DNA from: Nilaparvata lugens
Lineage: Eukaryota > Arthropoda > Insecta > Hemiptera > Delphacidae
DNA length: 64,000 nucleotides
Direction of reading: 5' to 3'
Assembly (NCBI RefSeq): GCF_014356525.2
Contig: NC_052504.1
Coordinates: 60,313,637-60,377,636 of the forward strand
Under the pieces are notes generated by a model, which ran no database searches, was not told where the DNA came from, and worked only from the letters and a program-made list of their open reading frames with translations. Positions 1 to 13,000 of the stretch are shown one piece after another (within the stretch, counting starts at the first letter, position 1; each line of letters starts with the position of its first letter). The position numbers were made by a program, and so were the translations under genes.

Positions 1-6
1 GGGTCG

Positions 7-100
7 AAAATGTACGTTTTCCGGCTCGAGATCGCGGTTTTCAAGTTCGAGACGAAGTCGAGAACTTGAAGCGTCCGAGAGCCGGAAAAACATTTTTGCC
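7..100. repeat. Imperfect hairpin at the window edge
   Basis: About 45-base arms, ttttccggctc (17-27) against gagccggaaaa (88-98), with caagttc/gaacttg (43-49, 63-69) inside. Probably the end of a fold-back element that continues left of the window. Confidence 0.5.
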
Positions 101-544
101 CGTGTTGGGAACACTATTTTTCACCACACCAAAAAAAAAAACTTCCCAATATATAAGAAATTGAAAAATAAATAAAATTCAAACAGCCTATTTTGATAGT
201 TTAAATCTTGGTTATGACAACTTTCACTGTCAATTAATTTCAATATTACTAATTAATAATTTACAATAGTGACAATATTTTTATACTATTAATATTTCAA
301 ATAATTGTTTGAATTTTTATAGCTCGTGCTTTGCGCCTGGTGCAATATCTCATGGATAGATGGATGAATAGAATTTTCATTACTATTATGAAATAATGTG
401 ATTAAAAAATTAATTAATATAATTGCATATTTCACAGTTTTGTCTCAAAATATATCTAAAAAATTGATTGAAATTTAAATTACAGTAACTAATATAAAAA
501 ATAGCTAATAAAAGTCGAAATTCATCGACAAAAAAAAAATCATT

Positions 545-632
545 GACTGAGGTTCGAACCTAGATCATGTTTGTAATTCACTGAGCTTTGAGTTCTGATG
601 TATTACGCCTTTACGCTCTCGGCCATTGCGTA
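545..632 (-). repeat. tRNA-derived SINE or tRNA relic (A and B boxes)
   Basis: On the minus strand an A-box-like tggccgagagcgtaaaggcg (606-625) is followed by a B-box-like aggttcgaacct (550-561). The order and the TGGCCGAG..GGCG form resemble class II (Ser/Leu) tRNAs. Stem pairing for a functional tRNA is not evident, so a Pol III SINE head is more likely. A short A-run lies just past the B box. Confidence 0.5.
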
Positions 633-1748
633 TTGTTGATTGAAGGGGTTTGTAAGTCAGGTAACGTATGTAGGCTACTATAATATAGTGTATAGCGGCA
701 AACTTGAAGCCGGTTTGCCGGCATTTTCACAACAAAATATTGCTCTGAAAATAGTTAAATCACAGAGAAAACATTCAAAGATTCAATCTTGAGTGGGCCT
801 AATGTTTTCTCTATATGGTTTGATATTGAAGAAAAATTATCTAAAAGTTTTAATAATGAATTACGGAAAAATTACTAGGAATTTTTCAGTCAAGGCTGAG
901 TTTCACCAGTAGGCTTACCTTAAACTTCAGATCTCTGCTGTATTTTCCTATTATTATTGTTGATTGTATTGCATTAAGAAGTGGAATTCGATAATAAAAA
1001 AGAAACAATTATTACTCTACCTCACTTTTAAATATTGATACAATTATTGTACTTTGATTTCAAATTCGATTCTTCACTTTTAAATACCATACTTGCGATA
1101 CGTACCTTTCAGACAATGGACAATGCAGCCAACATTATATTGTTGAGGCTATGGAGATATCATCGTATTCTATTGTTTAATATCAAAAACACAATAATAA
1201 ATATTAAATTATGAAACAGTAATTTATAAAATATATTATAGACATGATACCGCGATTCACGATACATATAATTATATAGATTATTACAGTCGTTATGAGA
1301 TTATCTCTATGATTTTTGTGAGATCGGACACGATCAGCTGTTATACAAGGTCATTTTACAGCCCTAGGGCCGTAAAGTTTTACCGGCCTGGTCGGAAAAC
1401 AATCACTTTCGGCCTCTATATGACGCACGTAAACCAGCTCATTACATCCAAGTGTGGCGAAAAAGTATTTTCTTGTTTATCTTTTACGGAATATACTCAT
1501 GATTTTTTGAGTTTAATTTTTATTTTTTTTAAATACAAATGTATATAGACCAAAAGAAGTTCAAAATCATGCAGTTATAAAGATGTATGTAGTGACAAAT
1601 GAATATTCAAACCGCTCGATAATGGTATAGATTTTTGATTTGTTCCATGTAGCCTAATATAATTATGATGTGGATAATACTATAAAATCAATAGAATATT
1701 GTGTAGGCTAACTAATATTTTTATACTAATAGTTATTGATAATTTCAG
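633..1748. other. Non-coding AT-rich stretch
   Basis: No ORF with recognisable content. A short palindromic block with ggcaaac...gtttgcc lies at 693-720. The small ORF around 1309-1548 covers a GC-richer patch (about 1358-1440) that looks like repeat sequence rather than protein. Confidence 0.6.
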
Positions 1749-2272
1749 TGGAATATAATGAGTTCTAATGAGATAAAAACAAATTTAATTCTCCAATTGT
1801 CCTCAAGAAGAGCTGCTTTCAACAGGCAACAGTTATGTAAACAGAAAAGAGAGAATAAGCTACTGATGGTCAGTGTGAGTTTACAATTTATTTTACCAAG
1901 CTGCTGATAAGTATATATATAGTGTCTTTTTTTTCTATTTGCTTATGCTTTTCACTAGTGCGTGAGTATTGAAATAAGATGATGACTAAAGGTGCTAACA
2001 GAAAGAGTAAGTCGCGGTGTAGATCGATACCACTAAATTCTTTCCTTTCCTTTATTATATTATAGATGTGATGAAGATTATTTGCAACTTTATAAATTTT
2101 TTATATAATACTAATGAGTAAAATTTCAAATTGTCGATATGCAATTTTGTTTTGATAGGTTGAGAACAAGAGCAATCTATTTCCTGGATTAAGAGCCAGC
2201 AGATTGAAATCAAATGGGATTAACATGTTAGATATCAATGACAGTATAGGTCATGTACACCACCTCTGCTAA
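1749..2272 (+). CDS. Candidate small two-exon gene or 3' end of a gene, unknown product
   Basis: I do not recognise this protein. Exon 1749-1874 follows acceptor AATTTCAG and is open from its first base; its ATG is at 1758. Donor is AGT|GTGAGT. The second exon, 2159-2272, follows TTTTGATAG and ends in TAA. Joined in phase 0 this gives 76 residues from the ATG: a basic, helix-prone first half (SRRAAFNRQQLCKQKRENK) and a second half with LFPGLRASRLKSNGINMLD. Two AATAAA-type signals (about 2409-2417) follow. Because the first exon is open upstream of the ATG, it may instead be the last two exons of a gene starting left of the window. Splice sites, phase and poly(A) signal support it; no homology does. 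Confidence 0.45.
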
Positions 2273-3620
2273 GAACATCTCGTCTACAATGAAGAATGAA
2301 TATTATGTTAATGTGGCAACAATTAAAAACGTTCAATTACCCAATGTTGTTCTCTTTATAATATTTTAATCACTAAATAATCAATCAAGTAAGTATCCAT
2401 TTTTTTCAATAAATAAAAAATCGTGGACATCCATTGAAATGTATTATTTTATTGCACATTGTATTTGCAAATAGTGCTGACTCGCAACCATAATAAAATT
2501 TACATAAATTGTCAGCATTAGTTGAATGGCAAGCATTTGGGTTATTTAAAAGGAAAGCTGACAGTTTAAAGTGTAGGAATCCAACTATAACACTATTGCA
2601 CAGTGCACATGTATAGACATAGTTTGAACTTTGAATAAGTCATTATGCATGAATATTGAAATACCTTCTGCAGCTAACTCTACCATTTATGAAAATTCAC
2701 TCGAATCATAATGCATTTCAACTGAGCATCATTACCACACATTCAGCTTAACATGGTAAGTTTTTCAAATATAAGCCAGGCTGATAGATTAACAACAAAA
2801 ATTGAGGTTTGATAATAATAATTATTTATTGATTAAAAGCTGAACATTTTCAACAGACAAGTGAACACTTGTTCCAGTAAAAAACACAATAAATCAAGAT
2901 GAAAAATTACAGCTTTCCTACTCAATAATCAAAAGTCGAGCTTAATATTATAGTCAAACAAATGCTAAGTAGCAGGTACAATAGTATAAAAGTAAATTAT
3001 AAAGATTATAAACAAAAAAGTGTTCGATTAATTGACATACTCCCTTGAAGATAATGATTTTTCAGAAAAGTTTTCAACTCAGTCTTAGTGTACGCGTAAG
3101 CTCACATTGTATGTAATTTCAATTCTATTTTTTCCATTATTTAAAACCATCTTAGTTTAAGTGAAGACTCAGTTAAACTAATTGATAGACATAATTGATA
3201 TATTTCTCCTATCAAAAATCAGAAGACTATTATCAATCTATGTTTATTGGAATTGTGAATTAAAAGTTTGAAGTAAAAGTATTTTCTCTTTAGGGTAAGT
3301 CAACCTACAAACATTTCTCTATAATGTATTTTCAGGACGGCATATACTAGAATAAAATTTGCTGAAATGAAAAATTCAGAATGATACGATAGGTAAATAT
3401 GGACACGATGGATTATAATAGCAGCTAGGTTCAAAACACTAATTCACATACCGACAAAAATTTTTTCTACTGAAATTATACATATTATCAATAAATCTTG
3501 GTTGCTCGATTAGTTCTTTCAGAATACCGATTTTATAAGTCACTTCAAGTGTGGGCTCTACTTCTTATGATTATGTTTTTTGAAACAGAACCACGACAAG
3601 AACCACCTTGCAAGGTCTCA
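2273..3620. other. Non-coding AT-rich stretch
   Basis: Poly(A) signals near 2409 close the candidate gene to the left. I see nothing else that can be supported before the kinesin relic. Confidence 0.55.
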
Positions 3621-3639
3621 TACATAACATTTTCAAAGG

Positions 3640-4870
3640 CTAACTATACAGGCCTTCAGACAGGGTCAGGCATCAGACAAGACAATGGGTACTAACTACG
3701 TTCCAATTAGTGGTGCTGAGAAAGGCTGTTGAGGATATTTTTGATAAAATAGACTCTGACCCCGAATGGTCACATTTGATAATTAATGAAGTTTTACAAA
3801 GAACAGCTGTCGAACTTCTGGCGAAAACTCTCGAGAACAAAGTGTTGTCGTTGTAAGGGGGGCATTCCAACCTCACTGGAACTAAAGTATGTTCTACTAA
3901 CGACAAGGTTCACTCTGTCGAGCTACCGGAGCGACTGCCATCAACTCGAAGTCTTCCACAAGTCACGCTAGATTTAATGTGACTGAACTTATCGAAAAAA
4001 TCCAACATTAATGAAGTAAAACTTCACCTTGTAGATTTGGCTGGATCCGAGCTTTCGGAAAAAACCTAAGCTAGAGGCCAGACTTTTAAAGGCGTTAAAA
4101 TTAATAAGAGATTGTTGGTACTGGGTAATGTGATATCATCAGTTTTTGAAGGAGGCAGCAATTTCTTATACAGATAACAAACTCACAAGGATTTTACTTG
4201 ATTTGCTGGGTGGCAACTCGCAGCAGACATTGATGATAGCATATGTGAGTCCTGATGATTATAACCAGAAAGAAACACTGAGCACACTGCACTATACCGA
4301 TCGAGCGCACAGACTGACTGTCTCCGGTTGCTGTTGAAATGGCCAGGATGGAAAAACTCAAACTTGAATTATTAGAAGACGGAGGTGAAAGAGCGACTTG
4401 CCCACCAGTGCACCAACACCTCAACAAGAAAACACCTTGAATATGAACAATGACTGAAACAATGCCTGAGTTTGTCTCTCTCATAGCACCAATCAATTGG
4501 AATAAGTTCTTATGGAATGGAAAAGAGAGAAAAATGAAAAGTAAGCCTGATCAGTTGAGCTGAAGGTCAAGTCAACCTCTGGAAACGTTGAACCAAATGG
4601 AAAGAATATTCCAAAGTGAATATATAAGAGCTAAAAAAAAAATATAACTAAACAAATATAACAGCTACAGGCCGAGTTCAAAAAGAGTGAATAGAAATGC
4701 AGAGTTACCAAATCTTCACAAACTCCTCCTGTAAATCAGCATTTGAAAAGCCAGCTCCTGCAACTCTGGAAGAAGATAAGGTCAAACGCACCAAACAAAT
4801 TCATCTTTTAATGAAGGATCTGGCGTACAAAAAGGAATTGGCAAAAAAATATTAGCTTCCTCCACGCCAA
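3640..4870 (+). pseudogene. Intronless kinesin motor-domain pseudogene (kinesin-4-like)
   Basis: Decayed kinesin head in several frames. TGSG of the P-loop is seen near 3660, LHLVDLAGSEL at about 4024-4054 (switch II), [19 protein letters not shown] at about 4100-4155, and an open run from about 4160 to 4337 with [27 protein letters not shown] and [10 protein letters not shown]. Family knowledge: these are the kinesin N-terminal motor motifs, and the DYNQ.ETLSTL.Y.DRA ending is typical of KIF4-type chromokinesins. Many stops and frameshifts are present and motor exons run together without introns, so a processed (retro-) pseudogene is likely. It lies tail-to-tail with MSH6. Confidence 0.85.
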
Positions 4871-5172
4871 TGAATGAACTAGTGGTGTCTGCAAGGCCCA
4901 TATGAAGGAAATAAAATATCATATTTCTGAATTGAGCATTGCAACCGAAATTTTTGCAAAAATATCAGCAGAAGTGAAAATACGAGTAGCGAAGTGAAAA
5001 TAACCACGAGAGTATCGATAATGAATAATGAAGAAAAAATTCAACAATTCTAGTATTAATTATGTCAAATGTGGTGATAGCATGATATTGAAAAAAAAAA
5101 AACAAGGGGAAAACAACCCTCTCCAATTATACTCATTGAGCTGAAAAATAGAAATAGAATAAATGATAACTT

Positions 5173-5442
5173 CTAATGAACTTCACTCAATATTTGTCGC
5201 AAGTGACTGGGATCATTAAATCGGAATAGATCCTTGAATATTTTACGATTGTTGGATTCAAGCTCCAACTGCTTGGCAAACTGATGGCCAGTCTTGATGA
5301 TATGCGTGGGAATGCCAGCGAGTCGCGCCGCGTTGAATCCGTATGACTTCGGACAAGCACCTTCTGCGAACTTGTACAAAAACGTAACTGTCTCCTCAGC
5401 GCCAGTGTCCATTTCCTCATCTTCGGTTTCAGCCATACATGA
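5173..5442 (-). CDS. MSH6: MSH6 exon 23, terminal (residues 1078-1166 and stop)
   Basis: Starts [10 protein letters not shown], then [20 protein letters not shown] and AARLAGIP, the conserved MutS V end, then a C-terminal helix used for MSH2 pairing. Stop TAA at 5173-5175. I see no AATAAA shortly after the stop on this strand, so the 3' end is unplaced. Confidence 0.97.
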   Translation of the reverse strand, partial: SCMAETEDEEMDTGAEETVTFLYKFAEGACPKSYGFNAARLAGIPTHIIKTGHQFAKQLELESNNRKIFKDLFRFNDPSHLRQILSEVH

Positions 5443-6975
5443 CTGGAAAAAAATTCAAAGAATTATGAGAATGTAGCCTACTCGTGAATCAAATACAGTA
5501 ACTTAATATGATACTAGATAGGAATATGACGATTTGAAAAATCCAGTCAGAAAGAAGATAATTTAGATTGTTGTTTAAACTCAGATAAATCGTGATAATA
5601 TTATTTGCTGGAAAAGCGTATTATAATATTATCATTTTGAAACTTCCGCACTATCCCACTATAGATAGTTCAGTTACGAGAATAAGTTTCAAATTGCAGA
5701 GGATCTATCTACCTTGATTATTAATTGGAAGCGTTTTATTAAATACAACAATTATTATAATTTTGCAAAACTTCACGTTATTAATTTATAAATATTATCT
5801 GTGAAGATTTTCAGAAGGAAGCAGTTGAAACATTTGTCTATAGATACTTCAGTCACGATAATAGGTTTAGCTAGTGGAAAATGGCGCATCCTGCCCTGTC
5901 GGCTGTCGGTTAGTACAAAACAGATTTTAAGAGAAACAGAGCACTGCGTGCTACTCTATTCTCTCCTCTGCAATTTTTAACCTATTCTCGTAACTGAACT
6001 ATCTATAGTAGGATAGTGCGGAAGTTTCAAAATGATAATTTATAACACGCTTTTCCATCAAATAACATTATCGAAATTTAAACAACAATCCAAATTATCT
6101 AGTAGAATAGAGTAGTACGCATGTGCTCTGTTTCTCTTAAAATCTGAACTCAATAATCCAGCAGCCAACAATTACAGTTGTTACAAAATGTTTATACACT
6201 GGCTAAGTTCAACGCTAATATAGGATTACATGAAGATATGGTCGCATTTATAATTCATTTAATGAAGCAAACAAATACAATATTCAGAAAAGAAAATCAG
6301 GCTATTGTCCATTTTTTTCTATTTCTTAATTTTTCTTCTCTTATGTTGATATATTCCAAGTTTAAACCACCAGTTTATGTATCTACGTTTGAGCTGAGCT
6401 GATCTACAAGGAGCATAAGCCCTTGTAGTACCTAGATGTGGAAATCAGAGTCTAGTTGAGGAAATTAAGAGTTGATTCGAGAATATGCATGAAATATGAC
6501 AGTGTAGAAACATGTCATTGAAAATGAAAATATAAGTTAATTCATGAAGAATGAAAATAAAAATACTATTGAGATATATAAACTAGTCATGCAATAAAGT
6601 ATACTTAGTTTTGTTTGTGCATACCATATGGCCAAGTTTGACAGTCTTGCAATGCTTGAAATCCTCAACGAGAGAGTGGTAGTGAGTGGAGAAGAGAGTA
6701 CGACAGTTCATTTTGCTGAGCTCCTTGAGAACGGCCGCAGCAATGGCAGTGCCATCATACGTTGACGTTCCACGACCTACAACATTTCATTTAATTATTG
6801 TTCATCTGTACTCATAATTGAAAGATTTGGAGATAAAAATAAGGTCAACATTGAGCTATTAATCTCCCGATTACAATAGAATTGAATTTCTTATTGTCGG
6901 ATCCTCATGGTATAAGGACCTCAAGTTTGAAATTTAAATTCAATCGGGTGATTAGGAATGGAGTTATCGTGTTCA

Positions 6976-7054
<79 letters not shown>

Positions 7055-10000
7055 CAACACCCAAAAATCATGTTTTTGGACTCAGGGGACCTTGAAAGGT
7101 ATAAAAAACATGAAATTTGGGTACCTTAATTTTTTTGGAAAGCAATACTTTCCTTACCTATGGTAATAGGGCAAGGAAATACCGAAATAACAAGAATAAA
7201 CCGAGTAAAAAGCTGATAAAAGAAAGCGTAGCTCTATCAGCTTATTACAAAGATAATAAATTTTTATTGCTTCCTTGAAGATTGGTGAATGTATACTTCG
7301 AGAACGTTTTCTCAGAGATCTTGAGATACGATGAAGTCGCTTTCTTATCACAATCAAAACACAAAAGTCTCCAGATGAATTTATGAAAATACATTGAAAT
7401 ATTTTCATAAAATTATATTTTTATAGAATTAAAAGCTTGGAACGTTGATTATATTTGCAATCAATATAATAAAGCACATCATATTATGATCAAGATGGAA
7501 AATAGAAGCTTATCTGTAGAGATGACGTGATTTACCTAGTTCGTCTATCAGAACAAGTGAGTTGCTAGTGGCGTGTTGGAGAATAGCCGAAGTTTCTGAC
7601 AGTTCCATGAAAAATGTACTTTCACCAGACATGATGTCATCGTTTGCTCCAAGTCGAGTGAATATTCGGTCAACCGGATTTAAAACCACACTCTCAGCTG
7701 GTACATGGCATCCCTGAAAAATAAAAACCATCGCTAATCTACTTTCAAGTATCTAGATTACTGATTAACATAAGAAAAAGTTGCAAACTCATGAGATTGT
7801 TGTTTTAAGGAGACTGGTGTGACATAAGACAATCAATCAAACGTCACAGTATACTTTATCATATTTTTCAACGAAAATACTTATGACGTTGAATTTCATG
7901 TCAAAGGAATCATCTGTATACCCTCTTTCGGAGAATACAATATTTATTAATACTAGCCGTCAGGCTCGCTTCGCTCGCCATATCCGTCTAGCCAAGGGGC
8001 TCCGCCCTCTGGACCCCCGACTGGATCGTCCAAGAATGAGATCAGCAGGCTCTCTTCGCTCGCCTGCAGTTTTCATTTGAGCATTTTTATCATATAGTAG
8101 GACAATCCAGTCGGGGGTCCAGACTAAACGTCTGGATAAACGGATATGGCGAGCGAAGCGAGCCTGAAAGCTAGTAATATAATATTCCCAGGAATAGCTC
8201 TGATTGAAGTAACAGTGCTCATTCAATTTTTCCGCGATAAATGCATTTCAATCTTCAACTTGGTGCCAACCTAACAAAGTCAACTCAACTTAATGCCAAC
8301 CTGACAAAATTATTAATTTAGTTACCAGTTAACAACTGTTTCGAAGAGGTACTCTCTCTAGATTATAGTTCTATATTAACATATGGTATGGACATTTTTC
8401 AATTATAGTTAAGAGAATAAGAAGAATATACATGCTAAAAGACGAACTTTAAACCCTTAAAAACCACCCTTAGAGTTAAAATATTGCCAAAAGATTTCTT
8501 AGTGCGCCTCTAAAGGCCAACTGAACATACATACCAAATTTGAACGTTTTTGGTCCGGTAGATTTTTAGTTCTGCGAGTGAGTGAGTGAGTGAGTGCCAT
8601 TTCGCTTTTATATATATAGATTATTTCATATGATATGCACATAATATGAAAATTATTGCCATGAACAGGCTTAACCCAAAAGTATCTAAGTATTTAGATG
8701 AATAACCTAGACCCGGTTTCTAGGACACTTAATAAACCTCAATGGATCATTAAACTTATAGATCTAATGGCACATTGGATTTAATAAGTGTACTTGAAAT
8801 CGGGCCCTAGTATATGGCATTGTTGCATTAACGATTATTAAATTTAGTTGAAAAAGTGACTTCGTTCATTGTTTCTCATGGCATTAGTTTAGTTGAGTGG
8901 CATCACTCAATCAAGGTTAAAATTTATATACATCAATACAAATTGAATATAGGCCTATACGTGCAGCCGGGAGCATGTTTTACATTCCAAAATTCAACTA
9001 TCATAATATCATGATTGTTCATTCATTTTTTTCCACTATAGAATATGATACAATATTTTCTAAACTTGAAACTAGAAATAAATTGCTCACTTTCTCACTC
9101 GCTGTTTAGTGGCGGAGATCGTTCCTGACTGCAGTTGGTAGTTGGTCTGAGGATGCCAATACAATGATTGTCACTGCTAAACAATGAGTGAACAATTTCT
9201 GCTTTTGAGCTTCAAAAGTAGTGATAATATGATTGGATATTGCGTTACCATTTGTGCCATGATGACAATGAGTCCCAATTGGCGCATGAGCGTGGACTTT
9301 CCTCCCATGTTGGGCCCTGTGACCAGAACAAGGTTGGCTCCGAGGTCACCTATGACGGTGTCGTTCGGCACAAACACCTCCTCGCCAGACGAGCACGGAT
9401 ACCGTCCGCCAACCACCTTCACAACCGCCTACAAACCAATGCAAACTTCACTTTGACGCGACTTATGTGTAAATCAGTGGAGATTAGAAAATGGAGCTAT
9501 ATAATTGAAATACATAATATATAATATTTGATATAGGATTTGAATACTAAAAAAATATACTCGATAATTCAAAAATAAAATTCTATCTGAATTAAATTAA
9601 TATTTGTTCATTTACGGTATGAAATATAAAAGACAATAGTAATCCATTAAAATCAAAACAGCGACGAATGAGTGGATGAATAGCAGGAAAGAGTAAAGAA
9701 ATATCATGGTGAAAATTACACGTATTGGATAACAGCTAACAACAATTAAAATAGAGATGTAAAATCACAATTCTCCAGTGAAACATTGTACAAACGTTCG
9801 ACATCACTGTATGATCATAACATAAGGATAAGAGTGTGTACACAAAGAGCGGTCAGGCGTTTCGAGTCCCAGTGGTCTTAGAAGAGGGGCGGGCATAACT
9901 AGATATGAATATCTATATCCTCCTACGATCACAATGACCGCTGGTCGCTCTGTATGCACACACCTACCCTAAAACAATGAAATTGAATGTTTGAGAGTTT

Positions 10001-13000
10001 TTTAAAGAAATTTAGTTATTTAATATAAATGAAGAGCCAGTGATTCCAATCATTCGGGGTATCACTAGGTTAATAATTGGAGGGCAGTGATGCTGACCTC
10101 CAAACCCCTTCGGCTGAGTCAATTTGAATGTTAATTTTAGAGGTGTCACTGATAAATTCAGCTTCAAATGCGGAAGGCTAAAAGTACGTTTCGAACGACA
10201 TAGATAAGCGAAAATAGAAAATAGACTATACATAGAATTGGAGACATGAATGAGCGAATATAGAAAATGGTATATTAAGAGAATATAGACTCTACATAGA
10301 ATATTGCACAATAATCGACGAGAGAGAACAATACATCATAGAACCCGTATTCAACAATAATTTAGGATACATGCCAAATTAGATTATTTATTGAGAAATA
10401 CATGAAAATGAAGTAAACATGAATTTAAATTATGTTATCCCAAACTCTTTTATTATATAAAGGACTTACTTGTTGATTTGGACTGACGGATTCGAACTTG
10501 GGAACACACATCTCGTTCTCCTGTGAGCTGCAGTAGGTGGCCAAACTGAGCAGAACATCCAGCACCGCTATACACTCAACTGCTAGACGCCAGTCATTCA
10601 TTCTAACATTTCAAAACATAATACATTAATATTCACTAACTTGAACATCCCATGCATTGGACTAGAACATCCCATGCATTGGACTAGAACATCCCATTAA
10701 GAGAAGCCAACCGATTTTTTTCATAAATCAATTCATCTACACGTACAGTACTTGAACACATAATTCTACTATTTACAATTTTTTAGATTTTCAGACTGGA
10801 TCAACTTTAATTTGATTAAGATGATATAACGATGAATATGGTAAGCTGTGGAGCAAGTAGTATAGTAACTTACACCAATAAATAATAAGACAGGCTTATC
10901 TAAGATAGGAAGAATAATCTTTTACATTATACCATATTGCAAATTTTGAATGATTATCATTTTCCTCATGTGAAATTTTAAAAATAGAGAAACATTTATA
11001 ATCCTAAGCGACTGTCTGTTAAAACTGTTAAAAGACCCTAGATAATAAAACATTTGAATTTTTTTCAAGTTGAATCATAATATTACTGCAATGTAATTAC
11101 CGATCACTGAAGCGTGCGAAAATCCTACGACGCAAATCTTGCAGAGCAGATGTTTTCATGTCTTCTGCAGCAATCTGTTTTTCTAGAAGTTCCTGGAAAC
11201 AGTAAACGTCTATTATTTTCCGATGAGAAAGTAGATATAGACTACCAGTAATGGATGAATCTGTAGAGTGTGATGAGGAAGGACAGAAATTCATAAAAAA
11301 CTTAATTTAACTTGGTTTTTAGAGGAGTAGAGAAAGGTGAGTCCTTTCCTGAATAGTTTGCTTCAAGTGCTATCACAGAAACATTCTCATAATACTTCAA
11401 ATACTATATTATAAAAAAAATATTCCATACAATTTTATGAAGACAATCACTGGGAACTTACCTCAGAATGTAGCAAAAACAGTAAACTTTTAATGGAATA
11501 CCGAAATTTGATTTACGAACCATAATAAATCATTTTCTTATTCAATTTCAGACTACTCAGAAAAGATCAACATAAAAAATGTATTCACAGAAAGTTATTA
11601 AGCAACAATAATTTTCAACGATTAGAAAAGAAGTGTGGAATGATAATTCGAAAAATGAAAAATAATTTAGTTTTCAACATTTTCCTATTTTATCTTGGAG
11701 CTGGGTTTTTAGTGGGAATTAGAAAATAATGAATTTATATCTATCTAACTAACGTACTAAAAGTTAGAAAGGTAGTGAAACTCTGTCATAATATAATGTT
11801 ACACTGTGAGAAAGAAGTAAGATCCATTTTCATAATTTCAGAACTATTATAATTACAGTAAAAAGCTGCCAAATGGATAATAAATGCAGTTTTTCGACAC
11901 TCAAATAACATGGAACTTACTTTACACTTTGGAGTCCAATATCTTTTGAATCCTTTTCTTTGTCCTTGCAGTTCATACTCTGAGCCAGCTTTTCTACTTG
12001 CGTGCTCAGTTACTTCCAGCTGAAATCGCTTTTTATCCGTGCCAACATAAGAAACCTGAAGACAAACCAGAATTGAATATCCAGCTTCGACTAAAATAAT
12101 TTCAAAAAAAAAAAAAAAAAATGGAATAAGTGCTATCCTTATGTGATTTTAGAAATCAACTCAAGAAGTCAAGAGCTCAACTTAGAGGTCAAGAAGTTGC
12201 TATTCAATATGTTAATTTACTCTGGTTACCATTTCTTCAGTTAGGTAGTACTAAATAAGCTACCTCCTAATATTGCATGTTATGCATTATCAACATTAGA
12301 ATGTTTTTATCTAAGTGAAATAATATTGAATTGAGTAGGGATTACTGCAAAACTGCCCAAAACTTTATATAGATAGTCCAGAACATATAATGTAAATTTT
12401 TCCGCCACGTCCAGCAAAGCCTATTAGCTCGGGTCAAAATCTTCAGTTTACATCTGAGAAATGGACACAATGAAATTTGAAACTCGTAGAAGTAGAGGCC
12501 ATGAAGATTCAGCGATAATACGCGAAGACGATAGATGATAAACTATCAATCAACTTTTGGTGTCACAAATAGATCTAATTTAGGCTAATGATCTCAATCC
12601 TATATAAAGATTACAGATAATTGCTTTCAATCATAAAATTAATTTTTTAGCCTGGAAAGGTGAGAAACTATGTAATGACTGACCTTGCAACCGAAGTAGG
12701 AGCTCTGTTTATCGAGATATTGTTTCAGTTCCTTTTCTATTATTTTTAATTCTTCAACAGCACTGTCGTACTCAGCATCCACACCCGCACTGGGAATGAT
12801 ACGTCCTTCTTTCAATGCTTCGTCTATGTCAAACGCGTTCTGAAAGTAGATGACACGGAATCAACATATGAATCAATAACCAATTTTATACATTGAATAG
12901 ACTCCAATAAAATTGAACACTTGATAATTTATCAACTACTCAATATAACATTCAATTTTTGGATGAAAACAAGAACTACATAAACAAATTAAAATTTGTA

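Noticed and set aside
6882..7166. 94-residue ORF rich in Thr-His
   Set aside because: It is the translation of the (CA)n microsatellite in an MSH6 intron.
7883..8226. Overlapping ORFs on both strands with ARFARHIRL
   Set aside because: They translate the two arms of the GC-rich fold-back repeat at 7952-8175.
9184..9524. Two plus-strand ORFs over 9.2-9.5 kb
   Set aside because: Antisense shadows of MSH6 exon 20 (Walker A).
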